Positions 38,352-46,526 of a DNA stretch of 64,000 bases are shown piece after piece. Position 1 is the stretch's first letter; each line of letters begins with the position of its first letter. The translations under genes were made by a program, and so were the position numbers. Source of the DNA: Gammaproteobacteria bacterium (GTDB lineage Bacteria > Pseudomonadota > Gammaproteobacteria > Steroidobacterales > Foliamicaceae); the NCBI GenBank assembly GCA_011523505.1, contig WTGP01000019.1, positions 14,523-78,522 on the forward strand, given 5' to 3'. The notes beneath the pieces are model-generated. The model saw only the letters and a program-made list of their open reading frames with translations. It was not told the origin of the DNA and did no database searches.

Positions 38352-38957
38352 TTATATCTTCTCGAAGATCACAACAACGCGAAAACGGTGATTCGTGCTC
38401 TTGACCATCCCGATCAGGCCGACAATGCGCCATTGGTCTTTCCGATACATCGGCAGCACCTGGTCAAGCCACACGACATGCGTTCCTGGCGATGCCTTCC
38501 GCCCGAGCGCGCGCATCACCAGATTGCGCTTCACCATCGTGGGCTGATAGTGGTCCGCATCCTCTATGGAGTAGGGTGGATCGGCCAGAATCAGATCGTA
38601 TTTTTCAACGGGGACGCCCGCCAGCTTTTGAGCGTCGTCAAGATAGGTCGGGTCGAGTTCCGGATTCAGGTCCACGGTATCGCCCGGGAGAACGGACAGA
38701 TCCACCCGCCCCGAGAACAGGTGAAGAACTTTTTGCTTTTCCGGGAAAAGGGCCTTGATCCGCCTCAGATACCCGGCGGGATAACCGCCGTAGTAGCCAC
38801 TGCGAACCTGGTAGTTGTTGCCCATGATCCACATACCAAGCAAGCGCCCGTCTTCCCCTATATACAGACTTTGGGGAAAGGGCAGCGCCGCGTAATGATG
38901 GATACGATCTTCGACCGTTATCGTCAGGTCCTCATCACGGGAAGGCGGGGTCTGCAC
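38352..38957 (-). CDS. DNA-methyltransferase-like SAM-dependent enzyme (orphan)
   Basis: A 201-residue protein with a SAM-binding motif I-like segment LHLFSG (about 78-83) and the catalytic DPPY tetrapeptide (126-129, in ILADPPYS), the signature of N6-adenine or N4-cytosine amino-methyltransferases. It is short, and I recognise no separate target-recognition domain. No restriction endonuclease gene is beside it. The gene and its upstream spacer look AT-richer than the flanking genes, suggesting horizontal acquisition. It could methylate DNA, or it may be an RNA or phage-type methyltransferase. Confidence 0.7.
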   Translation of the reverse strand: MQTPPSRDEDLTITVEDRIHHYAALPFPQSLYIGEDGRLLGMWIMGNNYQVRSGYYGGYPAGYLRRIKALFPEKQKVLHLFSGRVDLSVLPGDTVDLNPELDPTYLDDAQKLAGVPVEKYDLILADPPYSIEDADHYQPTMVKRNLVMRALGRKASPGTHVVWLDQVLPMYRKDQWRIVGLIGMVKSTNHRFRVVVIFEKI

Positions 38958-38966
38958 AGGCCGCGC

Positions 38967-39680
38967 TCAGAAGTGGCCGGCGAGCAGCAGGACCAGTTGC
39001 CGGATCGATCGGGTGACGGGAATGATGACGGTCTGGAAAATGCTCCAGTTCCTGCCCATCTGGGCGCCCAGCCATGGAAGAACGAACAACAGCAGCAGCA
39101 GAATCGCGAAGCCGTGCCGCTCCAGGCGCGCCAGGGAAGCCGCCAGCGAGTTCGGCAGCAGGCCCACGGCCACCCGGCCGCCGTCCAGCGGCGGCAGGGG
39201 CAGCATGTTGAAGACGGCCAGCAGCACGTTGAAGTAGATGGCCATCTGCAGCACTTCCACCAGCCAGGCGTCGAGCGCGGAGGTCAGCGGCCCGCCGGCG
39301 GCGTGCAGCAGCAGGGCCGCGACCCAGGCCTGCAGCAGGTTGCACGCGGGGCCCGCCGCGGCGACCTTGACCATGTCGATGCGCGGATTGCGCAAGCGGT
39401 GGAAGGCCACCGGGACCGGCTTGGCGTAGCCGAACATGAAGCTGCCGCCGGAAAGGGCCAGCAGGATCAGGGGCATGGCCACGGTGCCGACCGGGTCGAT
39501 GTGACGCAGCGGATTGATGGAAATGCGGCCCATTCGCTGGGCCGTGTCGTCGCCGAGCCTGAGCGCCGCATAGCCGTGCGCGGCCTCGTGCAGCGTGATG
39601 GCGAGCAGCAGCGGGACGATCCAGATGGACAGTCCGTAGATCAGGTTTCCGAGTGAGTCCATTATTCCGGGCGATTCCAT
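38967..39680 (-). CDS. Site-2 protease family (M50) zinc metalloprotease
   Basis: Polytopic intramembrane protease of 237 residues. The zinc motif HEAAH (31-35) lies in the first membrane segment, and the second ligand motif NMLPLPPLDGG (Asn158 to Asp166) lies in a later one. There is no PDZ domain, so it belongs to the compact YwhC/Rip2-like M50 group rather than RseP. The ATG at 39680 has GGGA at suitable spacing; an ATG six codons later is possible. It follows the DUF4340 gene by 31 bases. Substrate unknown. Confidence 0.9.
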   Translation of the reverse strand: MESPGIMDSLGNLIYGLSIWIVPLLLAITLHEAAHGYAALRLGDDTAQRMGRISINPLRHIDPVGTVAMPLILLALSGGSFMFGYAKPVPVAFHRLRNPRIDMVKVAAAGPACNLLQAWVAALLLHAAGGPLTSALDAWLVEVLQMAIYFNVLLAVFNMLPLPPLDGGRVAVGLLPNSLAASLARLERHGFAILLLLLFVLPWLGAQMGRNWSIFQTVIIPVTRSIRQLVLLLAGHF

Positions 39681-39711
39681 CTGCGCTTCCCTGCCCGAAG
39701 TCTAAACGCGC

Positions 39712-40794
39712 CTACTCTTCCTTGAGCAGATCGTCCATTTTCTTGAACCACTGATCGCTCTTGTAGCCGGGAAGCTCGTAGGCCCATCCCGCGAGGGCGG
39801 CGTTCAGTTCGCCGGCCCGCTCTTCGGCCGTATCGGGCGGCGTCTCCGGCCCCGCGTCCTCGGCGCCGACGGCCGGCTCTTCCTGAGCGGCGGCTTCGGC
39901 GGCCCGGGCGGCAAACAGCGCCCAGTAACGTGGGTCGGCGTCGTCACCGGCCGGCGGTTCCTCGCGAACGTCCAGCTCCAGCTCCAGCCCTTCGAAGGTC
40001 TCGTAGCGTGCCAGAACCGCGCGCGGCAGGGCGGCCACTTCGGCGGCGGTACGCACGTCGTTCGCCTCGACGTTGGCCAGCGCGCCGGCGATGCTGTTCG
40101 CCACGCTACCGTAGCTCAACTCCCTTCCCTCGGGAATGTACCGGGGCGTGAAGTTGATGTCGTCGCGGTCGTCCTTTGCGATCTCGAGCCTATCGCCTTC
40201 GCCGCGGTCCAGCGCGACCCGGCGCACTTCTCCGGAACCCAGATCGATGATGTCCCGGTCCACCCAGTCGCGCGTCTCGTCGGAAAGGCTCAGCTCGGCG
40301 CTTACCATCCAGCTCTGCTCCTCGCCGGCGGTGCGGATGTAGATCATTCCCGTGCCGGCCCGGTGGCCCAGGATGAAACGATCCTCCGGGCGCCCGCCGC
40401 CGTAGCCGAGTTCCAACAGGTAGCCGCCGGCGTCCGGAGCGCCGACGTCCTCGACGCCGATCCGCGGGTAGAACTCGGCCAGCGCGGTCTTCCTCTCCAC
40501 CCGGCGGGCCTCGGACAGCGCGAGCAGGCTGCCCCGGAAGCGGTCGAAGTCCACCGGGTGCCCGCCCCTCTCGGCCACTCCCCAGCCCCGATCGGTGCGT
40601 TCGATCGTGGCTACGACCTCGTTGCCGGCGCGCGTCACCCGCAGCGATTCCAGCTCGCCCAGCCGGTCGGCCAGGCCCGGCGCGTGCAGCACTCCGAGCG
40701 AGTCGTCCCCCGAAAAGTCCAGCCGCGTCAGGAGCAGGACCGCCACCAGCGCCACGCCGACGACGCCCAGAACGATGAGCGAGCGCCGGGTCAC
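39712..40794 (-). CDS. DUF4340 domain-containing protein of a Gld-type ABC system
   Basis: Membrane-anchored protein of 360 residues: one N-terminal helix (about 5-22) and then a mostly extracytoplasmic region with the DUF4340 repeats (LRVTRAGNEVVATIERTDRGWGVAERGG is typical). The C-terminal part (about 280-325) is rich in Ala, Glu and Pro. Its start overlaps the preceding GldG-like gene by four bases. Genes of this family regularly accompany ATPase-permease-GldG loci, but their biochemical role is not established. Confidence 0.85.
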   Translation of the reverse strand: MTRRSLIVLGVVGVALVAVLLLTRLDFSGDDSLGVLHAPGLADRLGELESLRVTRAGNEVVATIERTDRGWGVAERGGHPVDFDRFRGSLLALSEARRVERKTALAEFYPRIGVEDVGAPDAGGYLLELGYGGGRPEDRFILGHRAGTGMIYIRTAGEEQSWMVSAELSLSDETRDWVDRDIIDLGSGEVRRVALDRGEGDRLEIAKDDRDDINFTPRYIPEGRELSYGSVANSIAGALANVEANDVRTAAEVAALPRAVLARYETFEGLELELDVREEPPAGDDADPRYWALFAARAAEAAAQEEPAVGAEDAGPETPPDTAEERAGELNAALAGWAYELPGYKSDQWFKKMDDLLKEE

Positions 40795-42767
40795 GATCCG
40801 CGCCCTTTCCGGTTGCGGCGGCGCAGCAGCGCCACGGCCAGTCCACCGATACCGATCAGCAGCGGAATCAGCCCGATATTGATGACCTTCAGAAAGGCGC
40901 CCAGGCGCTGGATGCTGGCGTCGAGGTTGCGGCGGACTTCGCGCAGCTCGCGGCGTATGCGCAGGCGCTCGTCGGTGAATTTCTCCAGTTCCGCTTCCTG
41001 TTCCGGCGTGGGGCTTAAAGCGAACTGGTCATCGCGCGCTTCCTGCAGCTCGGCCAGGCGATTCTCCGTACTGACCAGTTCCTCCTGCAAGCGGTCCTCG
41101 GTGAGCCGGAACTGCGCTTCCGCCTCCAGGCGCAACTCGTCGACGCGGTCGAAGGGCCGGGAAAAGGCGGCCCGCCCGCGCAGGCTCATGAGGTCGGAGC
41201 TTCCGGCCAACTGGTCCAGGGCGTTGAGGACAAAGTTGCCGTTGCTGGCGAACTCGGTCACCAGGAGCTGGCCGAAAACTCGTTGCGCCTGCGCCCACAT
41301 CCGGTCGGACAACAGGTCGGTGTCGGCCACCACGATGAGCTGCACTTCGCCCTCGGCAATATGCTCCGGCAGCTCCGACAGTTCCGGCTCCTCCTCTTCC
41401 CCCGGGAGAGAGGAGGTCCCGCCCTGCCCCATCGCTTCCGCAAACGGGTTCGCATCGTCCGCTTCGCCGTCCGCCTGATCCTCAGGCGCCTCGGGCCGCC
41501 CGTCCGGAAAGGCGCTGGCCACCGTGCCGCTCAGCCGGGCCGCCAGGGTCACGGCCTCGCCCTGCGGGTTGAATCCGGACCAAAGACTGTTGATGTCGGG
41601 CGTGAAGGCCAGCAGGTTGGGATCCAGGAACCCGGCGTCGTTGCTCGTGCGCACCAGTGGCGTTACCTCGAGCGCGGCGTCCTCGTTCACCTTCAGGTAG
41701 CCGGCGAAACCCAGGTTCAGCACGTCCAGTTCGGCGGTCACGACTTCGGTGGAGTCGGTCTCCGCCAGGTCCACCCCGATATAGGCGGGGTGGCGGGCCA
41801 GGGTGCCGTCCACCTCGCTGACACGCAGGGCGTAGCGGCCGTCACCGACCACGGTCTCCGCGGGCATTTCAATGCCCCAGTGGCCGAGCAGGAATTCCAG
41901 ATTGGACGAGCGGTCGGCGGGCATGCCGGCCATCGGGCCGCCGGGCGGGGCCGCGGGATCGGCCTCGGCCAGGGGATCGATGAAGACCAGCGCCCGGCCG
42001 CCGCGGAACAGGTACTGCTCGAATGCGTACGACTGCCGGGGCGTGGCGCCCTTGGGATGCACGAGCATCAGCACGTCGACTTCGTCGTCGATCTCGTCCT
42101 CGATGATGTCGAGGTCCCTGAGATCGAACAGGTCGCTGATCGGGGACGTGATGATCCAGGGCTCCGTCACGGCCGTCTGCATCGGATCGAAGCCGCCGGT
42201 CAGGGGCAGGCTGCTCACCAGGCCCACGACCGGCTCGTCGGTGCGCGACAGCGAATGGACGAGCTTGGCGAGGTCGTACTCGAGGAACTGCTCGCGCTGC
42301 GGATTCATGAAGGCGATGAACTCCTCGTCGCCGACGGCGTTCGAGCCGGCCACGCCGAAATACAGCGGATCGTCGCTGACCTGCAGGCGCACGGCCTGCA
42401 GGCCGAAGGCCGCGGCGCGGTCCTCGTCTTCGGAAAACGGCGCGGGATCGATGATGCTCACGTCCAGCCGGCCGTCGGAATGGGCTTCGAATTCGTTGAG
42501 CATGTCCTCCACGCGGTCGGCCCAGGCGCGCAGGCCGGGGCTGTCGGACAGCCCGCCGCGGGAAATGAAGAAGTACAGCCGCACCGGCTCGGGAATGCCT
42601 TCCAGCACCCTTTGAGTGCCCTCCGAGAGGGTGTAGAGGCCGGCCTCCGTGAGGTCAAGGCGCGCGCCGCGGAACACGACGTTGACCAGCGCCACGGCGG
42701 CCAGGAACACCAGCAGCAGGACGCCGAGTCCGAGCTGCCCGTAGCGCGGTCTGATACTGCGGGTCAT
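40791..42767 (-). CDS. GldG-like ABC transport auxiliary protein
   Basis: Protein of 658 residues with an N-terminal helix (about 10-30), a large extracytoplasmic region and a C-terminal helix (about 627-650) followed by basic residues. The segment LDLTEAGLYTLSEGTQRVLEGIPEPVRLYFFIS is characteristic of GldG/ABC-auxiliary proteins. A coiled coil precedes the last helix (LRLEAEAQFRLTEDRLQEELVSTENRLAELQ). The ATG at 42767 is preferred because it begins 13 bases after the permease stop; an upstream in-frame ATG would overlap the permease gene. A low-complexity acidic stretch lies near 455-500. Confidence 0.85.
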   Translation of the reverse strand: MTRSIRPRYGQLGLGVLLLVFLAAVALVNVVFRGARLDLTEAGLYTLSEGTQRVLEGIPEPVRLYFFISRGGLSDSPGLRAWADRVEDMLNEFEAHSDGRLDVSIIDPAPFSEDEDRAAAFGLQAVRLQVSDDPLYFGVAGSNAVGDEEFIAFMNPQREQFLEYDLAKLVHSLSRTDEPVVGLVSSLPLTGGFDPMQTAVTEPWIITSPISDLFDLRDLDIIEDEIDDEVDVLMLVHPKGATPRQSYAFEQYLFRGGRALVFIDPLAEADPAAPPGGPMAGMPADRSSNLEFLLGHWGIEMPAETVVGDGRYALRVSEVDGTLARHPAYIGVDLAETDSTEVVTAELDVLNLGFAGYLKVNEDAALEVTPLVRTSNDAGFLDPNLLAFTPDINSLWSGFNPQGEAVTLAARLSGTVASAFPDGRPEAPEDQADGEADDANPFAEAMGQGGTSSLPGEEEEPELSELPEHIAEGEVQLIVVADTDLLSDRMWAQAQRVFGQLLVTEFASNGNFVLNALDQLAGSSDLMSLRGRAAFSRPFDRVDELRLEAEAQFRLTEDRLQEELVSTENRLAELQEARDDQFALSPTPEQEAELEKFTDERLRIRRELREVRRNLDASIQRLGAFLKVINIGLIPLLIGIGGLAVALLRRRNRKGRGS

Positions 42768-42780
42768 TCGTCTGCCGTCC

Positions 42781-43515
42781 CTAGTTGCCCCTGCCAAGGT
42801 CGAGGACGATGGCGTTGGCGTAGAGGAAGGCGGCGATCACGAGCAGGAAATACAGGATGTCGCGGGCATCCAGGACGCCCTTGCTGATCGCGTTGAAATG
42901 CGTGAGGAAGCCCAGCGAGGCGATCGTGTCCACCAGCACGTCGGGGGCCCAGCCGGCGAACGCGTCCAGGACCAGAGGGAAGCCGGCCAGAAGGAACCCG
43001 AAGCAGACGACCACCGTGGTCACGAACGCCACGACCTGGCTGCGGCAGGCGGCCGAGATGCAGGCGCCGATCGCCAGGTAGGCGCCGGCCATCAGGACGC
43101 TGCCGCAATAGGCGGCGAGGATCACGCCGTTGTCCGGATCGCCGAGGTAGTTGACCGTGATCCAGGTGGGGAAGGTCAGCGCCAGCGCCACGGCGATGAA
43201 GCACCAGGCCGCCAGGAACTTGCCCAGCACCGCCTGCCAGGGCGCGATCGGCAGCGTCATCAGGAGTTCCACGCTGCCCGACTGTCGCTCCTCGGCCCAC
43301 AGGCGCATGGACACGGCCGGCGCCAGCACCAGGTGCAGCCAGGGATGAAAGCCGAAGAACGGCGTGAGGTCGGCCTGTTCGCGCTCGAAGAAATTGCCGA
43401 GATAGAACGTGAACACACCGCTCAGCGCCACGAAGATCACGATGAAGACATAGGCGACCGGCGTCGCGAAGTAGGCGCGCAGCTCGCGGCGGGCAATGGT
43501 CCACACGTGGTTCAT
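42781..43515 (-). CDS. ABC-2 type transporter permease (GldF-like)
   Basis: Integral membrane permease of 244 residues with six hydrophobic segments. It starts MNHVWTIARRELRAYFATPVAYVF, characteristic of this permease group, and carries the SVELLMTLPIAPWQAVLGKFLAAW segment. The ATG at 43515 overlaps the ATPase stop by four bases, so a longer in-frame reading into the ATPase gene is rejected. Together with the ATPase, the GldG-like and the DUF4340 genes it forms a four-gene operon. Confidence 0.92.
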   Translation of the reverse strand: MNHVWTIARRELRAYFATPVAYVFIVIFVALSGVFTFYLGNFFEREQADLTPFFGFHPWLHLVLAPAVSMRLWAEERQSGSVELLMTLPIAPWQAVLGKFLAAWCFIAVALALTFPTWITVNYLGDPDNGVILAAYCGSVLMAGAYLAIGACISAACRSQVVAFVTTVVVCFGFLLAGFPLVLDAFAGWAPDVLVDTIASLGFLTHFNAISKGVLDARDILYFLLVIAAFLYANAIVLDLGRGN

Positions 43516-44258
43516 GGTTGATCCCGATCCGCGCCGGCGCGCGACTGGCCGGTGGTGATCCGGCGGAAAACGCGATCGAGGCGGTTGGTCTCGGACTGCG
43601 CGGCCAGCGCCGCAGGGCTGTCGTCGGCGACGATGCGCCCGGCCGCGATGATGATGGCGCGGCTGCACACCGCCTCCACTTCCTCGAGTATGTGGGTGGA
43701 GATCACGACGATCTTGTCGCTGGACATGCCGCGAATGAGTTCGCGCACTTCGTGTTTCTGGTTCGGATCCAGGCCGTCGGTCGGTTCGTCGAGCAGCAGC
43801 ACCGGCGGGTCGTGCAGGATGGCCTGGGCCAGGCCGACGCGGCGGCGGAATCCCTTCGACAGGGTCTCGATCCGCTGATCGAGCACCGATTCCAGTTGCA
43901 GCAGGCCCGTCACCTCGCCGATGCGTTGAGCGCGCCGCTCGCCTTTCAGTTCGCGCACGTCTGCGATGAAGTCGAGGAACGCGCGCGGTGTCATTTCACC
44001 CCACAGCGGCGCTCCCTCGGGCAGGTAGCCGAAGGTCTTGCGGGCGGCGATGGTGTCGGTCAGCAGGTCGAAGCCGTGCACCTGCACGCTGCCGGACGTG
44101 GGCGCCAGGTAGCCGGCGCACATGCGCATGGTGGTGGTCTTGCCGGCGCCGTTGGGACCGAGCAGTCCGACGATCTCCCCCGGCTCTATCGCGAAGGAGA
44201 TTCCGTCAACCGCTCTGATCGCGCCGTAGTGTTTGCTCAGCGACTCCGCACGAATCAT
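43512..44258 (-). CDS. ABC transporter ATP-binding protein (GldA-like)
   Basis: Nucleotide-binding subunit of 248 residues. Walker A GPNGAGKTT (34-42), a divergent signature LSKGFRRRVGLAQ, Walker B VLLLDEPTDGLDP and the H-loop histidine in VISTHILEEVE are all present. It heads the four-gene operon. In gliding Bacteroidetes the corresponding GldAFG system is needed for motility; in proteobacteria the substrate is unknown. Confidence 0.93.
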   Translation of the reverse strand: MIRAESLSKHYGAIRAVDGISFAIEPGEIVGLLGPNGAGKTTTMRMCAGYLAPTSGSVQVHGFDLLTDTIAARKTFGYLPEGAPLWGEMTPRAFLDFIADVRELKGERRAQRIGEVTGLLQLESVLDQRIETLSKGFRRRVGLAQAILHDPPVLLLDEPTDGLDPNQKHEVRELIRGMSSDKIVVISTHILEEVEAVCSRAIIIAAGRIVADDSPAALAAQSETNRLDRVFRRITTGQSRAGADRDQP

Positions 44259-44287
44259 GGCCGCGGTATTTTACGGCGATTGCCGTA

Positions 44288-44397
44288 GCGGCCTGGACTG
44301 CCCCCTGTCTGGGAGGAGCGTCGGCGGCAGGAGCCGCCGCCGAGCCCCATGGATGGGTTCATGCGTCTCCGCCCAGACAGGGGGCAGTCCAGGCCGC
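44288..44397. repeat. Hairpin repeat, copy 3 (variable stem, conserved core, inverted orientation)
   Basis: Left arm 44288-44313 (26 bp) is perfectly complementary to right arm 44372-44397, with four more pairs after one mismatch. The family core is on the minus strand at 44366-44351 (ACGCATGAACCCATCC) followed by ATGGGGCT. An inner hairpin CGGCGGC-AGGA-GCCGCCG occupies the rest of the loop. It lies between the Gld-type ATPase start and the 3' end of the next upstream-facing gene region; both neighbours are on the minus strand. Confidence 0.92.
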
Positions 44398-44440
44398 GGC
44401 GCCTGCGCCCCGGAGAAAGCCGCGGCAAACGGGAGTGAAT

Positions 44441-45283
44441 CTAGGCGTCGGGTTTGCGGAAGCGCAGCGTGTAGCGGTCGCTCTCGCCGATCTCCACGTA
44501 TTTCTCGCGGTCCTCGTCGCCCAGGCGCAGCGTGGGCGGAAGCGTCCAGACGCCTTCGGGATGATCGCGCGTGTCCCTGGGGTTCGCATTGATCTCGGAC
44601 TGCCCGTCCAGCACGAAGCCGGCCTTCTCGGCCAGCGCGATCGTGTATTCCTCGGTCACGTATCCGGATTCGGCCTTCGGATCCTGTTCGCTGCCGGGAG
44701 CAGCGCGGTGCTCGACGATTCCCAGAACGCCGCCGGGCTTGAGGACGTCGTAGAAAGCCTGCATGACCTCGTCTTGAAAGTCGCGGGACATCCAGTTGTG
44801 CACGTTGCGGAACGTCAGCACCATGTCCACGGGTTCCGGCGCCAGGTCCATCATGTCCGTGTACATCGCCGTGATCTGAGCGTTGCCGTAAACCTCGGGA
44901 TTGGCTTCCAGCTTGGCCTTGTAGGCGTCACGAGCCCGATTGAAGAACTCCATATCGGTGCCGCCCGGGAAATGCGCTCCATAGAACTGCCCATTTTCGG
45001 CGACGAAGGGCGCAATGATCTCGGTGTACCAACCGCCGGAAGGCCAGATCTCCACAACGCTGGAATCGGGCTGAAGCCCGAAGAACTTGAGGGTCTCGGC
45101 AGGATTGCGCGCGCCGTCGCGTGACGAATTCGGCACGCCGCTGCGGCTGGCCCCGCGATGATCGCCCGCCAGCACGGCGGCCATGGCGTCGTCCCAGGAA
45201 GCGCCCGCATCCTCGGCCGGCGCCGAAGCGGGAGCGGTAACGAATACAAGGGCCGCTGCAGCGGCAATAACGGATCGGTTCAT
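44441..45283 (-). CDS. Exported class I SAM-dependent methyltransferase-like protein (COG4798 type)
   Basis: Protein of 280 residues with a clear N-terminal signal peptide (MNRSVIAAAAALVFVTAPAS) and an otherwise Rossmann-like methyltransferase body. VVEIWPSGGWYTEIIAPF (about 76-93) is the motif I region, and FYDVLKPGGVLGIVEHRAAPGS (about 183-204) is the post-I segment. The ATG at 45283 has GGAG upstream. The family occurs widely in proteobacteria, but its activity is unproven, and SAM is not known to be available outside the cytoplasm. Confidence 0.85.
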   Translation of the reverse strand: MNRSVIAAAAALVFVTAPASAPAEDAGASWDDAMAAVLAGDHRGASRSGVPNSSRDGARNPAETLKFFGLQPDSSVVEIWPSGGWYTEIIAPFVAENGQFYGAHFPGGTDMEFFNRARDAYKAKLEANPEVYGNAQITAMYTDMMDLAPEPVDMVLTFRNVHNWMSRDFQDEVMQAFYDVLKPGGVLGIVEHRAAPGSEQDPKAESGYVTEEYTIALAEKAGFVLDGQSEINANPRDTRDHPEGVWTLPPTLRLGDEDREKYVEIGESDRYTLRFRKPDA

Positions 45284-45430
45284 CTTCGGATCTCCAATGT
45301 CAGGGAGTATTTCTCGTTCGGCGCCCGGGCGCCCTTCGCCCGGTTGCAACGCCATTGCATTCACGGAAGCCGGGCATGACAGTCGCGCCACAGTCCAGCC
45401 ATTGAACCGGGCTGTGACGCATACGTGTCA

Positions 45431-45477
45431 GCCCACTCCCTGTGGGCAAGGCCGCATGGGCGTATCGCCGCCCACGC
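45431..45477. other. Two adjacent hairpins downstream of the acidic lipoprotein gene
   Basis: GCCCAC (45431-45436) pairs with GTGGGC (45442-45447), and GCATGGGCG (45454-45462) pairs with CGCCCACGC (45469-45477, one G-T pair). They lie 14 bases beyond the lipoprotein stop codon in a 207-base spacer that otherwise shows nothing recognisable. They could protect the mRNA 3' end or assist termination, but no T-tract follows. Confidence 0.5.
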
Positions 45478-45490
45478 AGCACAAAATCAA

Positions 45491-45790
45491 CTAGCCGGCG
45501 TCGCCGTCGCCGCCGCCTTCATCGCCGCCGGCATCTTCGCCGCCGCCGTCATCGGCCGGAGCAAGGTCTTCCATAGGCATCTCGTCCGCGGCAGCGTCAT
45601 CTGCCGGAGCAAGGTCTTCCATAGGCATTTCGTCCGCAGCGGCGTCCTCCGCGGGAGCCACCTCCTCCATCGGCACGCTCTCCTCCGCAGCGCCGTCATC
45701 GGCCGCGGCGCCGTCGTCCGACGGAGCGCCCCCTCCACAAGCCGCCAGCGCCAGGGCTGCCGACACAAGTACCAGGTTCAATCGGACCAT
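45491..45790 (-). CDS. Small acidic repeat lipoprotein
   Basis: Predicted lipoprotein of 99 residues with signal peptide and lipobox LAAC (Cys18). After the cysteine the chain contains no Lys, Arg or His and is made of Asp, Glu, Ala, Gly, Pro and Met. Two copies of a 16-residue unit DEMPMEDLAPADDAAA are encoded by nearly identical 48-bp repeats (45561-45608 and 45609-45656), with a third degenerate unit upstream (VPMEEVAPAEDAA). GGAGG precedes the ATG. No family is recognised; a disordered, strongly anionic surface lipoprotein is the likely product. Confidence 0.75.
   Translation of the reverse strand: MVRLNLVLVSAALALAACGGGAPSDDGAAADDGAAEESVPMEEVAPAEDAAADEMPMEDLAPADDAAADEMPMEDLAPADDGGGEDAGGDEGGGDGDAG
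45561..45656. repeat. 48-bp tandem repeat within the acidic lipoprotein gene
   Basis: Two head-to-tail 48-bp units (45561-45608, 45609-45656) differ at only a few positions and both begin GCAAGGTCTTCCATAGGCAT on the plus strand. A third, more diverged unit follows. The unit length is a multiple of three, so copy-number change would keep the reading frame. Confidence 0.88.
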
Positions 45791-45820
45791 GGTGTTCCTC
45801 CAGAGTTGTTACCCAAGAAA

Positions 45821-46489
45821 TCAAAGCCGCGCTTTGCGACGCGGCATCAACAAGCCTACCAGAATCAGCCCGGAAAGAAAGCCGCCGATGTGGGCGAAGA
45901 ACGCGACCCCGCCCTGTCCCGGCTGAATCATGGCGCTGGAAGCCAGTTGAAACAGGAACCAGAGCCCCAGCACCACCCATGCGGGCACGCGAATCGTATA
46001 GAACACGATGAACAGCGGAACCAGCACCCGGACCTGGGCGTGCGGAAAAAGCCGCAGGTAGGCGCCAAGCACTCCGGATATGGCGCCGCTGGCGCCGATC
46101 ATCGGAACGATGGACGTCGTCTCGGAAACCGTCTGCACCAGCGCCGCCGCCACCCCGCAGAGAAGGTAGAAGGCGACGAAGCGCCCCCGGCCCAGCGCGT
46201 CCTCCACGTTGTCGCCGAAGATCCACAGGTACAGGAGGTTGCCGCCAAGGTGCATCCAGCCGCCGTGCAGGAACATCGAGGTGAAGACGGTGGCCCAGGC
46301 CGGCGCCCAGTCGAGCTGCGGCGGCAGAAGGGCGCCGTGAACGAGGCGCGCCGGAATCAGTCCGAATGCGTAGACCGCTGCGTTGCCGGCCTGCAACTGC
46401 CACAGAAAGGCGAGGACGATGGCGCCGAGCAGCGCGTAACTTACGACCGGCGTGCGGCGGGTCCTGTTTTCATCGCTCAGCGGAATCAT
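45821..46489 (-). CDS. Rhomboid family intramembrane serine protease
   Basis: Six-helix intramembrane protease of 222 residues. The HGGWMHLGGN motif supplies His80 and Asn84, the catalytic serine is Ser134 in GASGAISG, and the catalytic histidine is His200 in AHIGGF. It is therefore predicted to be active. It belongs to the bacterial group lacking extra domains. It lies between an M48 peptidase and the acidic lipoprotein gene, so substrates in the envelope are likely. Confidence 0.94.
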   Translation of the reverse strand: MIPLSDENRTRRTPVVSYALLGAIVLAFLWQLQAGNAAVYAFGLIPARLVHGALLPPQLDWAPAWATVFTSMFLHGGWMHLGGNLLYLWIFGDNVEDALGRGRFVAFYLLCGVAAALVQTVSETTSIVPMIGASGAISGVLGAYLRLFPHAQVRVLVPLFIVFYTIRVPAWVVLGLWFLFQLASSAMIQPGQGGVAFFAHIGGFLSGLILVGLLMPRRKARL

Positions 46490-46526
46490 TCCGCGGGTTT
46501 TTCGGTTTTTTCAGCGCCGGCGCCGT

